The translations under genes and the position numbers were made by a program. From assembly GCA_010279815.1 (NCBI GenBank), contig QEOQ01000427.1, forward strand, positions 361,699 through 425,698: a stretch of DNA of 64,000 nucleotides, read 5' to 3'. Shown one piece after another: positions 45,856 through 58,230 of this stretch (positions within the stretch are counted from its first letter, which is position 1; every line of letters begins with the position of its first letter). This stretch comes from Brachionus plicatilis (Eukaryota; Rotifera; Eurotatoria; Ploima; Brachionidae). The notes beneath the pieces were generated by a model. It was not told the origin of the DNA, searched no databases, and saw only the letters and a list, made by a program, of their open reading frames with translations.

Positions 45856-47198
45856 AAAATTAGTAAAATATAACTACATCCTTCAATTTTCCAACTTTTA
45901 AGTGTTGTATCAAAGACATTAAAAAATAAAAGAGTAACAAAAGGGTTTAAAAAAAGAGAACCGAAGAAAAATTAATTAAAATTAAAAAAATGCCAAAAAA
46001 CAATTCAAAGAAGAGATAAACCAAAATAATTTTATAAGTTAAAAAAAAAACATATTTGAAGAATAAATTATTAAAAGAAAAAGAACGAAATTTTATGGCT
46101 CAAATCATTTTTTTTAAATCTTACTTAGTTTGATTTATTATATCAAATTAAAAAAAAATTGAAAATTTTTAAATTTTTAAAATATCTAATTGTTTTCTAG
46201 AAGTTTTTTATTCACCGCTCTTTTATTAAAATAATAATGACAAAAACATCAAAAATACAATCAATAATTCAAACTTTTATTCATGTATTTGACCAAATCA
46301 TCAATTATTTGAATCATTGATATTTTTTCCAGAATCAAATCTTAGGTTGCATACTAAAGACATTACTGCTTTCAATTTTAGGGAAGAAATTGTGGATCTC
46401 AAAAAGTAAAAAATTTCAAATGACTTTTCAAATAGGGTGTTGCTATGATACCATGATTTTTAAGATAATTATTGTAATAGATTTATTTTAATTCAATATA
46501 GAATAAAAAGAATATGTCTTTTTATTTTTTATAGTTTATTTCAAAATTTAAATGGCTCTGATTAATAGAACTCATTCCGCCATTGTTTTTTTTTAATAGT
46601 TTTACATTAATAAATTGAATAAATAAATAATTTTAATTCATTTTAAAAAATTAAAAAAAAAAAAAGATTATTAATAGAAAACCCATCTATTCATTTTTTG
46701 TCTATTTTTTTGAAAAATCATATCCAAAATATATGGCAATTAAAAAATTAGAAAAATAAAAACAAGCAAAAGTTAATTTCCTTTTATTATTTAATATCTT
46801 TTTTGTAAATCAATTAATTTACAAATGTAATGATCGTCCTTTACATAAATTTTATGAAATATCTAAAAATTCTTTAAAGTTATTTAATTTTTTATAGGAA
46901 CTGAAATTTTGTTTAAACTACTTTGAGACAGCATATGAATTTGTACAATTAAATTAAAAATCAGAAAGTAAATATTTGATTATTACAAATATGAATTTTA
47001 GCACAATTAAATAGCTTTTTTCTAAAAAATCTAGATATTTTCAAAAAATAGGTACATAGGGTACCAAATTGAGGTACTCTAAATTGAAAAATATTTTTCA
47101 ACAAAAACTCTCAATTAAATTTTTTGCGACTAAAAATAAAAAAAAATTGATTTCATAAATTTTTAATTGAATTAAAAAAATGAGATATCAAATTTTAG

Positions 47199-48255
<1,057 letters not shown>

Positions 48256-49095
48256 TCATATGATTAAAATGAACTTAATTGAATAGTATTGATTTTTGGG
48301 CGTCCCACTGGTCAATGTTCATAGACTAGTTATCATTATTTTACAATTTTACCAGGAAAATTATGTTAAAATTTGATAGAAATGTACTATTTGAATTTAG
48401 GATTTTTTTCAATTTATCATGGCTTTATGTTAAGAAAGTTTCTATCTTCCGAAAAAAATTTTTATTAAAAAAGTTGAAATTAAAAATTAAATAATAACCT
48501 AGAAAACATCATATGCACTTTTTTGAACCTAAAATAATTTCCTGATTAATGGAACAAAATGACAAAATTTAAGCTGAAAAGGATTTCAATTTGATAATTG
48601 ATTTGATTGATTTAAAAAATAAACTAACTACTTTCAATTCTTTGTCAATTTTTTTTAATTTCAATGTGTCCAAAACAGAATTTAGTCTTTCATGTGAACA
48701 TGTTCCCATTATTAAAAAAATAAAATATTTTTTTAAATTTTATTCCAATTATTACATTATATCTCATTTTATTTTTAGTTTATTTTGGCATCTTAAAGTT
48801 GATGATCAATTCAAAAAATTTATCTTTAGATATTAAAAAAATATTTAATTTAATTTAAATAGTTTCAATGGAATATGATTAACATGTTATGTCGATTTAA
48901 AAAACATTTTCAATTCATTGATTTAATCGATTTTTAATTTATTTAATTTATTTATTTGTAAAGTTTATTTTCATTTCATTACTTTTTTGAAATTTATTAT
49001 CTGAATTTCTTTTTAAAATTTAATTTTGAATGCTAGATACAAATACTTTTGAAATAAAAAAATTCAAATAAACATTACAAAAAATAAGTTAAAAC

Positions 49096-49740
49096 CAGAC
49101 TTGGGCAAAAGTCATCAAGTCAAAGTCAAGTCAAGTCATTGGACTTGACTTTAATATTTTTTTTTTAAAGTCCCGCCAAAGACTTTTTTTATTTTTTCTA
49201 AAATAAATGGGCTGCCAAAAAAAAGGTAAAAAAATAAAAATTTAAGTTTATTTAATACATTTATTAATTAAAAAAAAATAGTTTTTTAATTAAAAAAAAA
49301 AATTTAAAAATTAAAAAAAAAAAAGAAGAAAAAAAAATTTTATTTCAAAGTTAAAACAAAAAAAAAAAATATTTTATTTAAAAATTTAAAATAATATTAA
49401 AAATAAATAGAATCTAGGATGGATGGATAATTTTAGAGAGATGATCTCTCAAGGTTGTTCCGAAGCGAGGCCTCATACAACCTAAAATAGAATCTAGTTG
49501 TAGGTACTTGGTATTTATAGTCGTTGGTAATTTTTGGCCGTTAGTACTTTTTGGTCTTTGGAAGTTGTTGGTGATTGGTTGTTGGCCAACGTCCAATCAC
49601 CAACAACTTCCAACGACCAAAAAGTACCAAAAAGTACTAACGGACTTTAGAAAAAAAAAATTAAAGTCAAGTCAGATGACTTGACTTTGAAAAGATAAGA
49701 CTTTAAAATGACTTTTTTTTTTGACTTTTGCCCAAGTCTG
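49096..49740. mobile_element. hAT-type MITE, 645 bp, sibling of 1232-1692
   Basis: The ends CAGACTTGGGCAAAAGTCA and TGACTTTTGCCCAAGTCTG (imperfect inside) equal those of the element at 1232. The 8-bp direct flank is GTTAAAAC (49088-49095 and 49741-49748). The interior contains A/T runs and, unlike its sibling, a GC-richer hairpin (49540-49645) and a short open stretch at 49414-49596. Confidence 0.92.
49540..49645. repeat. Long hairpin inside the hAT MITE
   Basis: CCGTTAGTACTTTTTGGTCT...GGAAGTTGTTGGTGATTGG folds on CCAATCACCAACAACTTCC...ACCAAAAAGTACTAACGG with only a few mismatches and a loop around TTGTTGGCCAACG. Confidence 0.9.
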
Positions 49741-50196
49741 GTTAAAACATTAAATTATAAATACCGTTTTTAACAATGCATTGAGAAAATGTTTTTTCAA
49801 ATTTTTTGTTGTTTTTTAAATCTACATAACTTGTTAATCATATTCCTTTAAAACTATTTAAATCAAATTAACGATTTTTTTAATATCTAAAGATAAATTT
49901 TTTGAATTTTTGAAATTTTTTGATCATCAACTTTAAGTAGCCTTTATTTTAGTTTATTTTACTTTTTTTTTATTTTTTATTCTACAGAAAACAAATAACT
50001 AAATAAATAATTTAGAATCAAAATGCTTTAAACTGTTAAATAAATTTAAATTAAAAGTAAAGTTATTTTTTATTTTGTATTTTACATAATTAGGAAAATT
50101 AAAGATATAGTCTATTTCAAGTTTGCGAAAAATATTTGATAAAAGTTTAATTAAAAGAAATTAAATAAGATCAAAACTTTATTTTTTTAATTAAAA

Positions 50197-50466
50197 TTAA
50201 TTCTTAGCTTGATTCATTTCTAAGTTAAAATTTTCAATAATGTAGGGATCAATAGGCCGATGGGGATCAATAGATGTCCAAGGAGAAATTGTAATGTGAT
50301 CTTTAGCAGGATAATTTGCTGAATATAAATCTAGAAGATTTAACTGATCGACATTGTTTTCAATTTGAATATACCTTCGCGTAGCGTCGCCCCATTGTTC
50401 GTTTACCCGTCTAGCTGATGCGTATAAAACGCAAAGGAGAATTATGAAAGCTGAATTTCGAAACAT
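50197..50466 (-). CDS. Small secreted protein, 89 aa, unknown
   Basis: ATG 50466 starts MFRNSAFIILLCVLYASARR, a classical signal peptide with likely cleavage after ASA. The mature part of about 70 residues is hydrophilic, lacks cysteines and contains a dibasic TRRY site and a proline-rich centre (ISPWTSIDPHRPIDPYIIEN). A TATA-like CTATAAAAAG lies about 35 bp upstream on the minus strand (near 50495-50505). This architecture would suit a peptide-hormone precursor or a secreted structural peptide, but no family is recognised. No intron is evident. Confidence 0.6.
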   Translation of the reverse strand: MFRNSAFIILLCVLYASARRVNEQWGDATRRYIQIENNVDQLNLLDLYSANYPAKDHITISPWTSIDPHRPIDPYIIENFNLEMNQAKN

Positions 50467-50527
50467 TATTTTGAAGATTTCTTTAAGTGTTTCTTCTCTT
50501 TTTATAGTTTTTAAAATTTTTTTTGGA

Positions 50528-50832
50528 ATTATCTATGCTATTTTTTTCGGATCAGATTTCAAAATCAATTTTTTTTCAAACATATAAATAGGCTCAACTT
50601 TCAAAAGATTCAATTGGATTTAAATACAGAATTTAAAACCCTTGATAAGCAAATTTTGATTAACATTAAAAATTAATATTTATGTATAAGTCTTCAAACA
50701 AAATTTTCAAACAGATCTGTTTGAATTATTTGAAGCCTGTACAAATAAAATCTATTGAAAGTTGAGCCTATTTAAATGTTTGAAAAAAATTGATTTTGAA
50801 ATCTGATTCGAAAAAAATGCTTAGATAAACTG
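50528..50832. repeat. Foldback repeat upstream of the small secreted protein
   Basis: AAATAGGCTCAACTTTCAA (50587) is mirrored by TTGAAAGTTGAGCCTATTT (50757). GATTTCAAAATCAATTTTTT (50553) is mirrored by AAAAATTGATTTTGAAATC (50784). The arms are about 85 bp and the centre about 130 bp. It is a probable MITE; target duplication is not clear. Confidence 0.75.
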
Positions 50833-50865
50833 GATATATACTATTTATTTATTTATTCATTTCAA

Positions 50866-50900
50866 TGAACGCCTTAAAGGCGATGTTAATAAAAATTTAA
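50866..50900. other. Possible 3' end hairpin of a non-LTR element
   Basis: AACGCCTTAAAGGCGATGTT contains a perfect CGCCTT/AAGGCG hairpin followed by AATAAA. Similar GC hairpins occur at the 3' ends of animal LINEs, but nothing LINE-like adjoins it here. Confidence 0.2.
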
Positions 50901-50989
50901 AAAATAAAATGTAATAAATAAGAAAAGTTTAAGTGTTTTCTAAAAAATTTAAATAAAAATTGAATAAAATATTTGAAATTAAAATTTAA

Positions 50990-51172
50990 ACAAGTTTTTT
51001 ATTTGAATTTGAAATTAAACAAATTTCTAATTTGAATTTAAATTTAAACAAATTTCTAATTTGAATTTAAATTTAAAAAAATTTCTAATTTGAATTTAAA
51101 TTTAAACAAATTTCTAATTTGAATTTGAATTTAAACAAATTTCTAATTTGAATATAAATTTAAACATTTTTT
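50990..51172. repeat. Tandem repeat, 29-bp unit, about six copies
   Basis: The unit AAACAAATTTCTAATTTGAA + TTTAAATTT repeats with single-base changes. Confidence 0.9.
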
Positions 51173-51464
51173 AAATTTGATTTTTACTAAAAACCCAGAA
51201 AAAAAAATTAACTCAAATTTGAAACATAATAGAATAAAATTTTGAATATAAAATAGAAAACAATTAAACTTTTATTTGAAAATCAAAAAAAATATTTTAA
51301 ATTTGTTTTGATGTACTTTGGAATTAGTGTTTTAATTGTAAAACATAATTAAGTGAATAAATTCTTCTTCATATTTTTTCTTTTTCAATTAATTCAAGAA
51401 ATTTTTAAATAATATAAAAAAATTGATTTTTTTATTCAATTAAAATCAACTTAATTTTTTAAAA

Positions 51465-51818
51465 GTGAGTCAAACTCAAGATTTTTTAGAAACACCCGTT
51501 ACTACTCAATCAATTCACAAAAAGCGATACAAAAAAAGATCTCTTGTCCACAATCATTCAATTATAGTAAGTGAAGGTGAAAATAGTAAATTAAAATGCT
51601 GCTATTGCACTGTTGAGTATAGTAATATAAATTCCACAAGCAATATGCTTGGACATTTGAAAACGGAGCACGCTTTGGAATTGGGATATCAGCATAATAA
51701 TAATTATGAATTCGGTCATGAAGATGCTGAAGATGATGTACTATCTGAACCTCATAAAAAAAAATTCAAGGCATTTTTTACTAAATGGTTTACGGTAAAC
51801 CATTTAGTAAAAAAATAA
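51465..51818 (+). pseudogene. BED-type zinc-finger fragment, probably hAT transposase N-terminus
   Basis: The frame has no suitable ATG at its start. It encodes KKRSLVHNHSIIVSEGENSK and then LKCCYCTVEYSNINSTSNML followed by GHLKTEH, i.e. the C-x2-C...H-x4-H pattern of BED fingers that begin hAT transposases. After an acidic linker it ends at a perfect 29-bp palindrome (51780-51808) and a stop. No transposase catalytic or dimerisation domain follows. It could be a domesticated exon, but a broken remnant is more likely given the hAT MITEs in this window. Confidence 0.55.
51780..51808. repeat. Perfect 29-bp palindrome
   Basis: ACTAAATGGTTTAC and GTAAACCATTTAGT are exact inverse copies around a single central G, at the end of the BED-finger reading frame. 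Confidence 0.95.
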
Positions 51819-52745
51819 CACAATCAATAAGCGATTAACTAATTCAGTTTATATTATTTATTTCAGAAAAAGAACACAAAAAATAAAAAAATATCACAAA
51901 AAAAGATGAAAAAGCACTAATTCAATTAAATCATAACTTTATTTTAATTCTATTCACTAATTAAGTAAAAAATTCACTTATTAATAAAAAATAAAAAAAA
52001 ATACATAAAAAAAACCTCTTTTTTTTAACATTTTTGCGTTATACTTCTCACAACTTATTTGAATGCTTGAGCTTTTGATTTCATTTGCTTCTGAAGAAAT
52101 TTTATTCAAGTAATATATTAATTTGTTACAGTTTCGCTATATTAGATATGTTTTATTGATTTTGTGAATAAAAAACCAAATTAGTTTTTTTTTTAATGAA
52201 ATAGTAATATTTTTACTGAATTTGTGATTTTTTTTACTAAATTTGTGGTGACGTTTACTGACGTCCATTACAAAAGCTTGATTTAATAATCGACCCCTCT
52301 AAAGATAGCTGAGACTATAAGCTACAATAATATAATATTAATATAATTATTTTTGGAAAAGTAATACACAATAATACGAAAAATCGACTTTTTTAGAATT
52401 CAAAGTTGAATTTTTCTGCCTTCTCTTAACTTTTACAATAAGATTGACCCAGGTTCTGAAAGCTCATCAAGTACTCTACAAACTGACAAATTTTCAGTCG
52501 TCCCTTTTGTTTCCTTCAAGATTTGCTTGAGTTTAAAATTAAAAATTAAATAAATTTGGCAATTTTTTTCTATAAATTTTATTTTTGTTTAATTTTAATT
52601 TAGAGAATAATCATAATAAAATATCAAAATACCATATAGCACTAATGTAATTTTGGACGTACAATTCAAATTTCGTATTGATTTTTTAAAAAAATGAAAA
52701 ATCATAGTTGATTTTTGTCGGAAAAAAATCTTCTCTAAAAAAATT
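51819..52745. other. Non-coding interval
   Basis: No exon or bounded element is recognised. The last 11 bases before the tRNA (AAAAAAATTCG) are identical to those before the tRNA at 21549. Confidence 0.5.
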
Positions 52746-52862
52746 CGCAGTGAGCAGGATTTGAACCTGCGCGGGAAAATCCCATCTGATCACTGCTCCA
52801 TTTTTGAAATGGATTAGAAATCAAATTCTAGTCAGACGCCTTAACCACTCGGCCATCACTGC
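52746..52862 (-). tRNA. tRNA-Ser (anticodon AGA) with 35-nt intron
   Basis: Same mature sequence as the gene at 21549-21667. The only visible difference is in the intron, GGAGCAGTG here against GGAGCACAGTG there (2 nt shorter). The intron is again after position 37. Acceptor, D, variable and T arms are intact. Confidence 0.95.
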
Positions 52863-52984
52863 TCTTTAATTAAAACCTAAAAAAAAACACCAAAACAACC
52901 AAAATTTATTTAATTTTTTTCATTTTAGCTTAAAATAAAAATTATAATTCATTTTTTTTTTAAAATTTAAATTGTAAAAATAAA

Positions 52985-55900
52985 ATGTCTACCCCGATTA
53001 AACAAGAAAATCCCCGTCAGTACCAATTCAGGAATACACCGTCAAGAAATACGGGCGATGGGGCCTATGAAAAGTGATTAATTTTGTGAAAAAAAAAAAT
53101 TTCTAAATATTTGAATAAAGATATTTTAAAAATGCGGTCAAAATCCATCAACAATCTGTTGACCTAAGACGGTCGCTTTTTGCATCAAAAGTGGACGATG
53201 AAATCAGCGTCAAAAAAGTGACTACAAAACAAATGAGTGCAAAAAAAACAGTTGATGTCGACTTCAACATAAATGATGAGTATTTGATTTCATCTGATGA
53301 AGATACAATGTCAGTGGATCTGGAAATACCTGTGTCCAAATCGCGGCGCTCAGTGGCAGTGATCAAGCGAGAATCTATGGCACGGACACCATCAGTCAAG
53401 AAGCCGAAATCGACGCCACTGAGTCGCCGGAGCACTTTTTCAGCTGTCAAGTCCACTCCTTCAATGCAAAAGAGAGCTGCGTCCAGAATCGATCAGACCA
53501 GTGACGCACTGTCTTTGTACGAAAAGGCCCGCATAAAGCTGCACGTAGCCAACACGCCTGATTGTCTTCCATGCAGGGACAAACAATTTTCAGACATTTA
53601 CAATTTTATAGAGACAAATCTGAGGAACCAGACCGGAGGCTGCATGTATGTGTGCGGTGTTCCGGGCACTGGCAAAACGTTGACCACAAGACAAGTCATT
53701 CTTTGCCTGAAAGAAGGCGTCAGCGACAAAATTCTAGCTCCATTTAAATTCATTGAAGTGAACGCGTTCCAAGTCACTGAACCACATCAAATTTACAAGC
53801 TCATTTACAAAGAATTGACTAACGAAAGTGTTAGTGCTGAGAATGCAGTTGGCCTCTTGGAGAAAAAGTTCGAACACAAATCAAGTGAACCCATAGTGCT
53901 GTTAGTTGATGAAGTAAGTGTTGTTGATGAAGACTGGTTTTTAGTTTTGTTTTTAATTTTACAGTCATTTGATTATTATTCTTTACAGTCAGTTCTTTTC
54001 AGAGTTACTAAAAAGTCCCAAAAAAAAGCAAATTAAAAAAAAAAGTCCTGACTTTTTTTTTTAAATTTGCTTGAACAGGCTTCATATCAAAAAATTTATA
54101 AACTCTAGGGTTGTGAAATAGATTTGCCATAAATCAGAATTTTCTTGCAGTTTTAGCATAAAAGTCTTCACAATTCTTCTTAATTATTCAAATTTAAAGT
54201 CCGGTCTTGGACTTTTGAAAAAAAAGTCCGGACCAGAGTTGGTCAAAAGTCAAAGTCATGAAGTATTAAAATTTAAATTTATTAACGATTTAAATTTTAT
54301 TTTTTCCTGAATAAAAAATTCAAGACTTATAATTTTTTTTATATATTTTAATTCTATTTTAAAAATTAGTAAAATTTTTGAATTGATTATTTTCTAACTT
54401 TTGAAACAACTCAAAGTACTGACTTGCACTTATCTTGTGTCAAAAATTTTAAAAAAAAGTTATTTAAAGTTAGTTAAAGATTAAAAAAAAATTAAAAAAT
54501 TAATTTTAAAAAAATAGCAAGCCTTTTAATATTTAATTTTACTTCCTTTTATTTAGTGTGTTTTTAAAAATGACTAAAAGTCTTACATTTTTTTTCAATA
54601 TTTGCAACATTTCTTAGATTAAATTTATATAAATATTCATTTTCATAATTTTTTTAATCAAGTTAAAGAAGATTTAAAAATTAGAAAATAATTTAGTTGA
54701 CTTGAGTGGACCCAAGTCAAAGTCAGACTTTGACTTTGACTTTTAACGATTCAAAAATATGGCCACGTAAGACAATTTTTCTAATTTTTTAAATTTATTT
54801 AATATATTTTTTAAATTACATAAATACTTAATTTAAAAAATTGATAAAATTAAACTGTAGATTATTAAAAATAATTAAATTTTAAAGAATTGGAAAAAAA
54901 TTTTTGTAGTGTTTTTGTTGAAAAGCTTAATAAATTTTGAATAAAATAGTCAAAGGATGACAATGATCCGTAGTGTATTTCGGCCAAAATTTATGGGTCC
55001 GTTTTTTATCTAAAAAGTTTTTTATCATGTCCTTATTTAAGCAATACACTTTTTAAAATGTTATTTATAAAAATAAAATCATTAAGTTAAATAAGTGATT
55101 AAATCAGAAATTAGAATTAATAAAAATTAAAATGTCATACCAAATTAATTCTTTTTTTAATTTTTCAAGAGAAGTTTAAAATAAAATAAAATAAAATATG
55201 GAATTTTCACAAAACTGAAAAATAAATCAAATATTTTCAAAACTTCAATTTTATTTAAAACCATTTTTTTCCAAGCTGGATATGCTGTGCACCAAAAAAC
55301 AAGATGTATTGTATAATTTGTTCGACTGGCCCTATAAAAAGAATTCTAAATGGATAGTGATTGCCATCGCTAATGCCATGAACTTGCCCGAACAAGTGAT
55401 GAGCAAAATTTCGAGCCGTCTTGGTCTCTCAAGGCTCATTTTCCAGCCGTACAATCACGGTGAGTTGGAAGAAATTGTTAGATTGAGGCTACAAGAGTTG
55501 AATGTATTTGAATCAGACGCCATTTTGTACGCAGCAAGAAAAGTAGCTGCAGTGAGTGGAGACGCTAGACGAGCTCTGGAAATTTGTAGGCGAGCAACAG
55601 AACTGGCAGAAAGAGATAGTGCCAAAAACAGCAAGAGTTCAAATCTAGTGACCATAAGCAATGTGGACCAAGCAGTCAAACAAATGTTTTCCTCAGCAAA
55701 GATTACCCTATTGACACATTCGTCCAAAATGGAGAAAATGTTCATGAAAGCTATCACACTTTTGTACCAAAAGTCAGGAATGGAAGAGACCTCGCTGAAC
55801 CGCATCATCGAAACTTACAACTTTTTGTGCAGAGCAGAAAATATTCAGCCTCTTAATCGAACCCAATTGTTAAATGTTTGCTGTTCTCTAGCGGCAACCA

Positions 55901-56001
55901 AAATTATTCTACTAGAGCCATGCAAAAATATATATTTGCAGAGAGTTAGGTGCAATATGAGCACTGATGACATTGAATATGTTCTCAATGATAATAAATA
56001 A
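52985..56001 (+). CDS. ORC1: Origin recognition complex subunit 1, 3 exons, 519 aa
   Basis: AAA+ ATPase subunit of ORC that marks replication origins and loads MCM in the nucleus. Exons: 52985-53073 (MSTPIKQENPRQYQFRNTPS), 53169-53913 and 55276-56001; junctions GAAAA|GTGATT, CCTAAG|A, GAA|GTAAGT and TTCCAAG|CTG, all phase-consistent. AAA+ features: sensor-proximal PDCLPCRDKQFSDIYNFIET, Walker A GVPGTGKT, the ORC1 block FIEVNAFQVTEPHQIY, Walker B VLLVDE|LD split exactly by intron 2, NLFDWP, AIANAMNLPEQ, sensor ISSRLGLSRL, SGDARRALEICRRA, and a C-terminal winged-helix region ending CNMSTDDIEYVL. Human ORC1 is 861 aa; the N-terminal BAH domain is absent here and replaced by about 130 residues of basic, Ser-rich sequence. 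The 1362-bp intron 2 carries decayed hAT-like repeats. Confidence 0.95.
53985..54760. mobile_element. Decayed AAGTC-rich inverted repeats in ORC1 intron 2
   Basis: Phrases AAGTCCGGTCTTGGACTTTT, AAAAAAGTCCGGACC and CAGAGTTGGTCAAAAGTCAA near 54197-54255, and AAAGTCAGACTTTGACTTTG near 54718, resemble the ends of the CAGACTTGGGC hAT MITEs. Clean termini or target duplications could not be fixed. Confidence 0.45.
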
Positions 56002-56296
56002 TGTTTTTTTTTTCTAAAACTTTTTGATTGTAAAATAATGTAAATTTTTCTTTTAATTAAGAAAAGTAGATTTTTAAATAAAATATCAAAAACTAATTCA
56101 ATCTAACTCAATCATTTTATCTATCGTTGTGTTAACCCTCGGATAAGGTTAAATTAATAAAACTCAGTTTATTAGTTATTTTTATTTTATTAAATAATAA
56201 GCCTAGGCTAATGATTTATATTGTTTGTGGAAATATTGGAACAAGACGAATAAATGAAATAAAGTTTAAATTTTTATAGTAAGAAAGAGATAAATG

Positions 56297-56890
56297 GTTC
56301 CCCACAATTAAAAAACTTTTCACCACAAACCAGAAACTTTTTAACACAAATCACTTCAAAACACAATTTTTTGTGCCAAATTAAAAAAAAAAAAATTCTA
56401 CACATTTAACCAAATAAGTGGTTAACACAAATTTTTTGTGGTGAAAAAAAAATTGATAAATCTGTTAAATAATTTATTCAAATAGTGTTTATAAAATTAT
56501 ATATGAAAAAAATTAAATAGTAAATTAACAAAATAATTAAATTGAAATCTATTTTAAAGAAAACAAATTTCCAGCTAATTTTGAACGACCTTTTTTAGGT
56601 TTATCAACAAATTAGTAGGATTCTCATATAAAATTAGTCCTGTATCATTCAATGAATCGTCATTGTTTTTTCTTTTTCGTTTTATTTTTTCGGATTTTTA
56701 ATCTCCAAAAATTCCGAAATTTTTTTTTTATTTAGTAAAATCAAAGGCATTTTATTATCTAAAATATATAGTGACAATTTTTAAAAGATATTAAAATAAA
56801 ATTTGTGCTTAGAAGTTTTTTTATTTGTGGAGAGCAGTTTTTGTCTTAGTCAAGTTATTTTTGTGCTGAAAATTTTTTGTTTGTGGGGAC
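56297..56890. mobile_element. MITE with GTCCCCACAA-type ends
   Basis: The left end GTTCCCCACAATTAAAAAAC and the inverse of the right end (GTCCCCACAAACAAAAAATT) form about 30 bp of imperfect terminal repeats. The interior is rich in the TTTTTGTG/CACAAA motif. A target duplication was not identified. Confidence 0.6.
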
Positions 56891-56976
56891 TAGGTAAACC
56901 CTAAAAGAAATAATTAAAAAACCTAAATCAGAAATCAGAGATAATATCAATTTAAATATTAAAAGTAAGAAAGATT

Positions 56977-57492
56977 GGGCAACTTGAAGTTCATGATCAT
57001 AATCAAATGATCAAAATTTAATTGATTCAAATCTTAATAAAAATGATGAAATAAGATTTGTTTAAAGTTTTTTTAAATTAAACATAAGCTGTTTATTATT
57101 TTAATTTAAAAAAAAAACAATCCTTTTTTTCTAATTGACCTTTAATTGATTCTTCTAAAATCTTTATTTGAAAATTTTAAAGACAAATTTAAAATCGACA
57201 TTAAGGTATCCAATTTATGACTTTAAATGATATTTTAATATTAATTAAAATATATTACGGTGAAACAAAGTTAAATTTTGTATTGCAAAATTTCAAAATA
57301 TTGATTAAGAATTTTATTGACTTCAGATAAAAATTCATATACTTTTCTATTTAATTATAGATTAAACAAATAATGTTTAATAAAGTATAGTTATTAATTA
57401 TTAAAAAATTGATAAAAAATACCATTTTATTTGAATCAAGAACTAAAAATTTTGATTTTAAATATACATTTGATCATGAACTTCAATTTGCC
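56977..57492. mobile_element. MITE, GGCAA..TTGAAG family, with 8-bp target duplication
   Basis: A 516 bp element starting GGGCAACTTGAAGTTCATGA and ending ATGAACTTCAATTTGCC. The direct flank is GAAAGATT on both sides (56969-56976 and 57493-57500). No ORF. The same element in opposite orientation lies at 16523-17020. Isolated ends of the family occur at about 3570, 24130, 58231 and 58744. Confidence 0.88.
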
Positions 57493-57597
57493 GAAAGATT
57501 GTAGACAATGGTCATTACTATAACGATGGAACTTTAAATTAATTTAATTAAAATTTCAATATAAATAACTTGATAAGTTATTGAAAACTAATCACTA

Positions 57598-58140
57598 ATT
57601 CAAGAACAATCAGGTTTTACAAAAATCGACGAAACGCTGATAATCTTTTCTTCCTTATTCAAAAAATTGTAGAAGCATTAAATAGAAAGAAAAAAGTTTG
57701 TTCCCTATTTTTTGGTATCTCCAAAGCGTTTTAAAAAGGGTTTGGCATGATGGTCTTTTTTATAAACTAATAAAAATGAACCTTACCTAATACATTGGAT
57801 TAATTCATTCTTAGACTCAAGATCATTTAAAGTAAATGTAAATGGTCATATAAGTGATGAATACCATATTACTGCAGGTGTTTCTCAAGGCTCAGTAATT
57901 AGTCCATTACTTTTTAGTATTTTTATCAATGATATACCTAAATGGAATAAAACAACTAATACAACTAACATTCTACATTTTTAATGAAATCTAGAAAATA
58001 AGATAGATAAATACTTAGACGAATTTGAAAAATGGCTCTTCAAGTGGAAAATGAATATATATGTTGAAAAGTCTTGCTTCATTGTCTTCACTAAATATAA
58101 TAAGGAAAATATTGACTTAAAATTAAAGATATATGAAAAC
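57598..58140 (+). pseudogene. LINE (non-LTR retrotransposon) reverse-transcriptase fragment
   Basis: With several stops and frame changes the plus strand reads RRNADNLFFLIQKIVEALNR, KKKVCSLFFGISKAF (the family's LFFDISKAFDKVW block with the Asp changed), and NGHISDEYHITAGVSQGSVI + SPLLFSIFINDIP, the GVPQGSxLSPxLFxxYINDL motif. The following YADD-containing region is degenerate (NTTNILHF). It cannot encode an active enzyme. Confidence 0.85.
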
Positions 58141-58230
58141 ATCTTGAGTGAATTCAATGTAAATCGTCCGGATTTTTATTTTCTTAATACTTTTTTTTTA
58201 TTGGATATAAATAAAATTATAATAATTTAT

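Larger units (their letters stand above)
43744..47198. other. Intergenic interval with two large repeats
   Basis: It contains the palindrome 44430-44895 and the hAT-type element 45020-45855. The remaining sequence (45864-47198) is AT-rich with no exon seen. Confidence 0.5.
56002..57597. other. Intergenic interval with two MITEs
   Basis: It contains the elements 56297-56890 and 56977-57492; otherwise no features. Confidence 0.5.

Noticed and set aside
48591..48836. Plus-strand 81-codon frame downstream of the CDK5 promoter side
   Set aside because: Phe/Ile/Lys/Asn-rich translation of AT-rich DNA, no homology or splice context.
50990..51172. 29-bp tandem repeat considered as a CRISPR-like array
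   Set aside because: Units abut without spacers and are AT-rich; an ordinary minisatellite.
53148..53456. Minus-strand frame opposite ORC1
   Set aside because: Overlaps the ORC1 exon in antisense and carries no recognisable motif.
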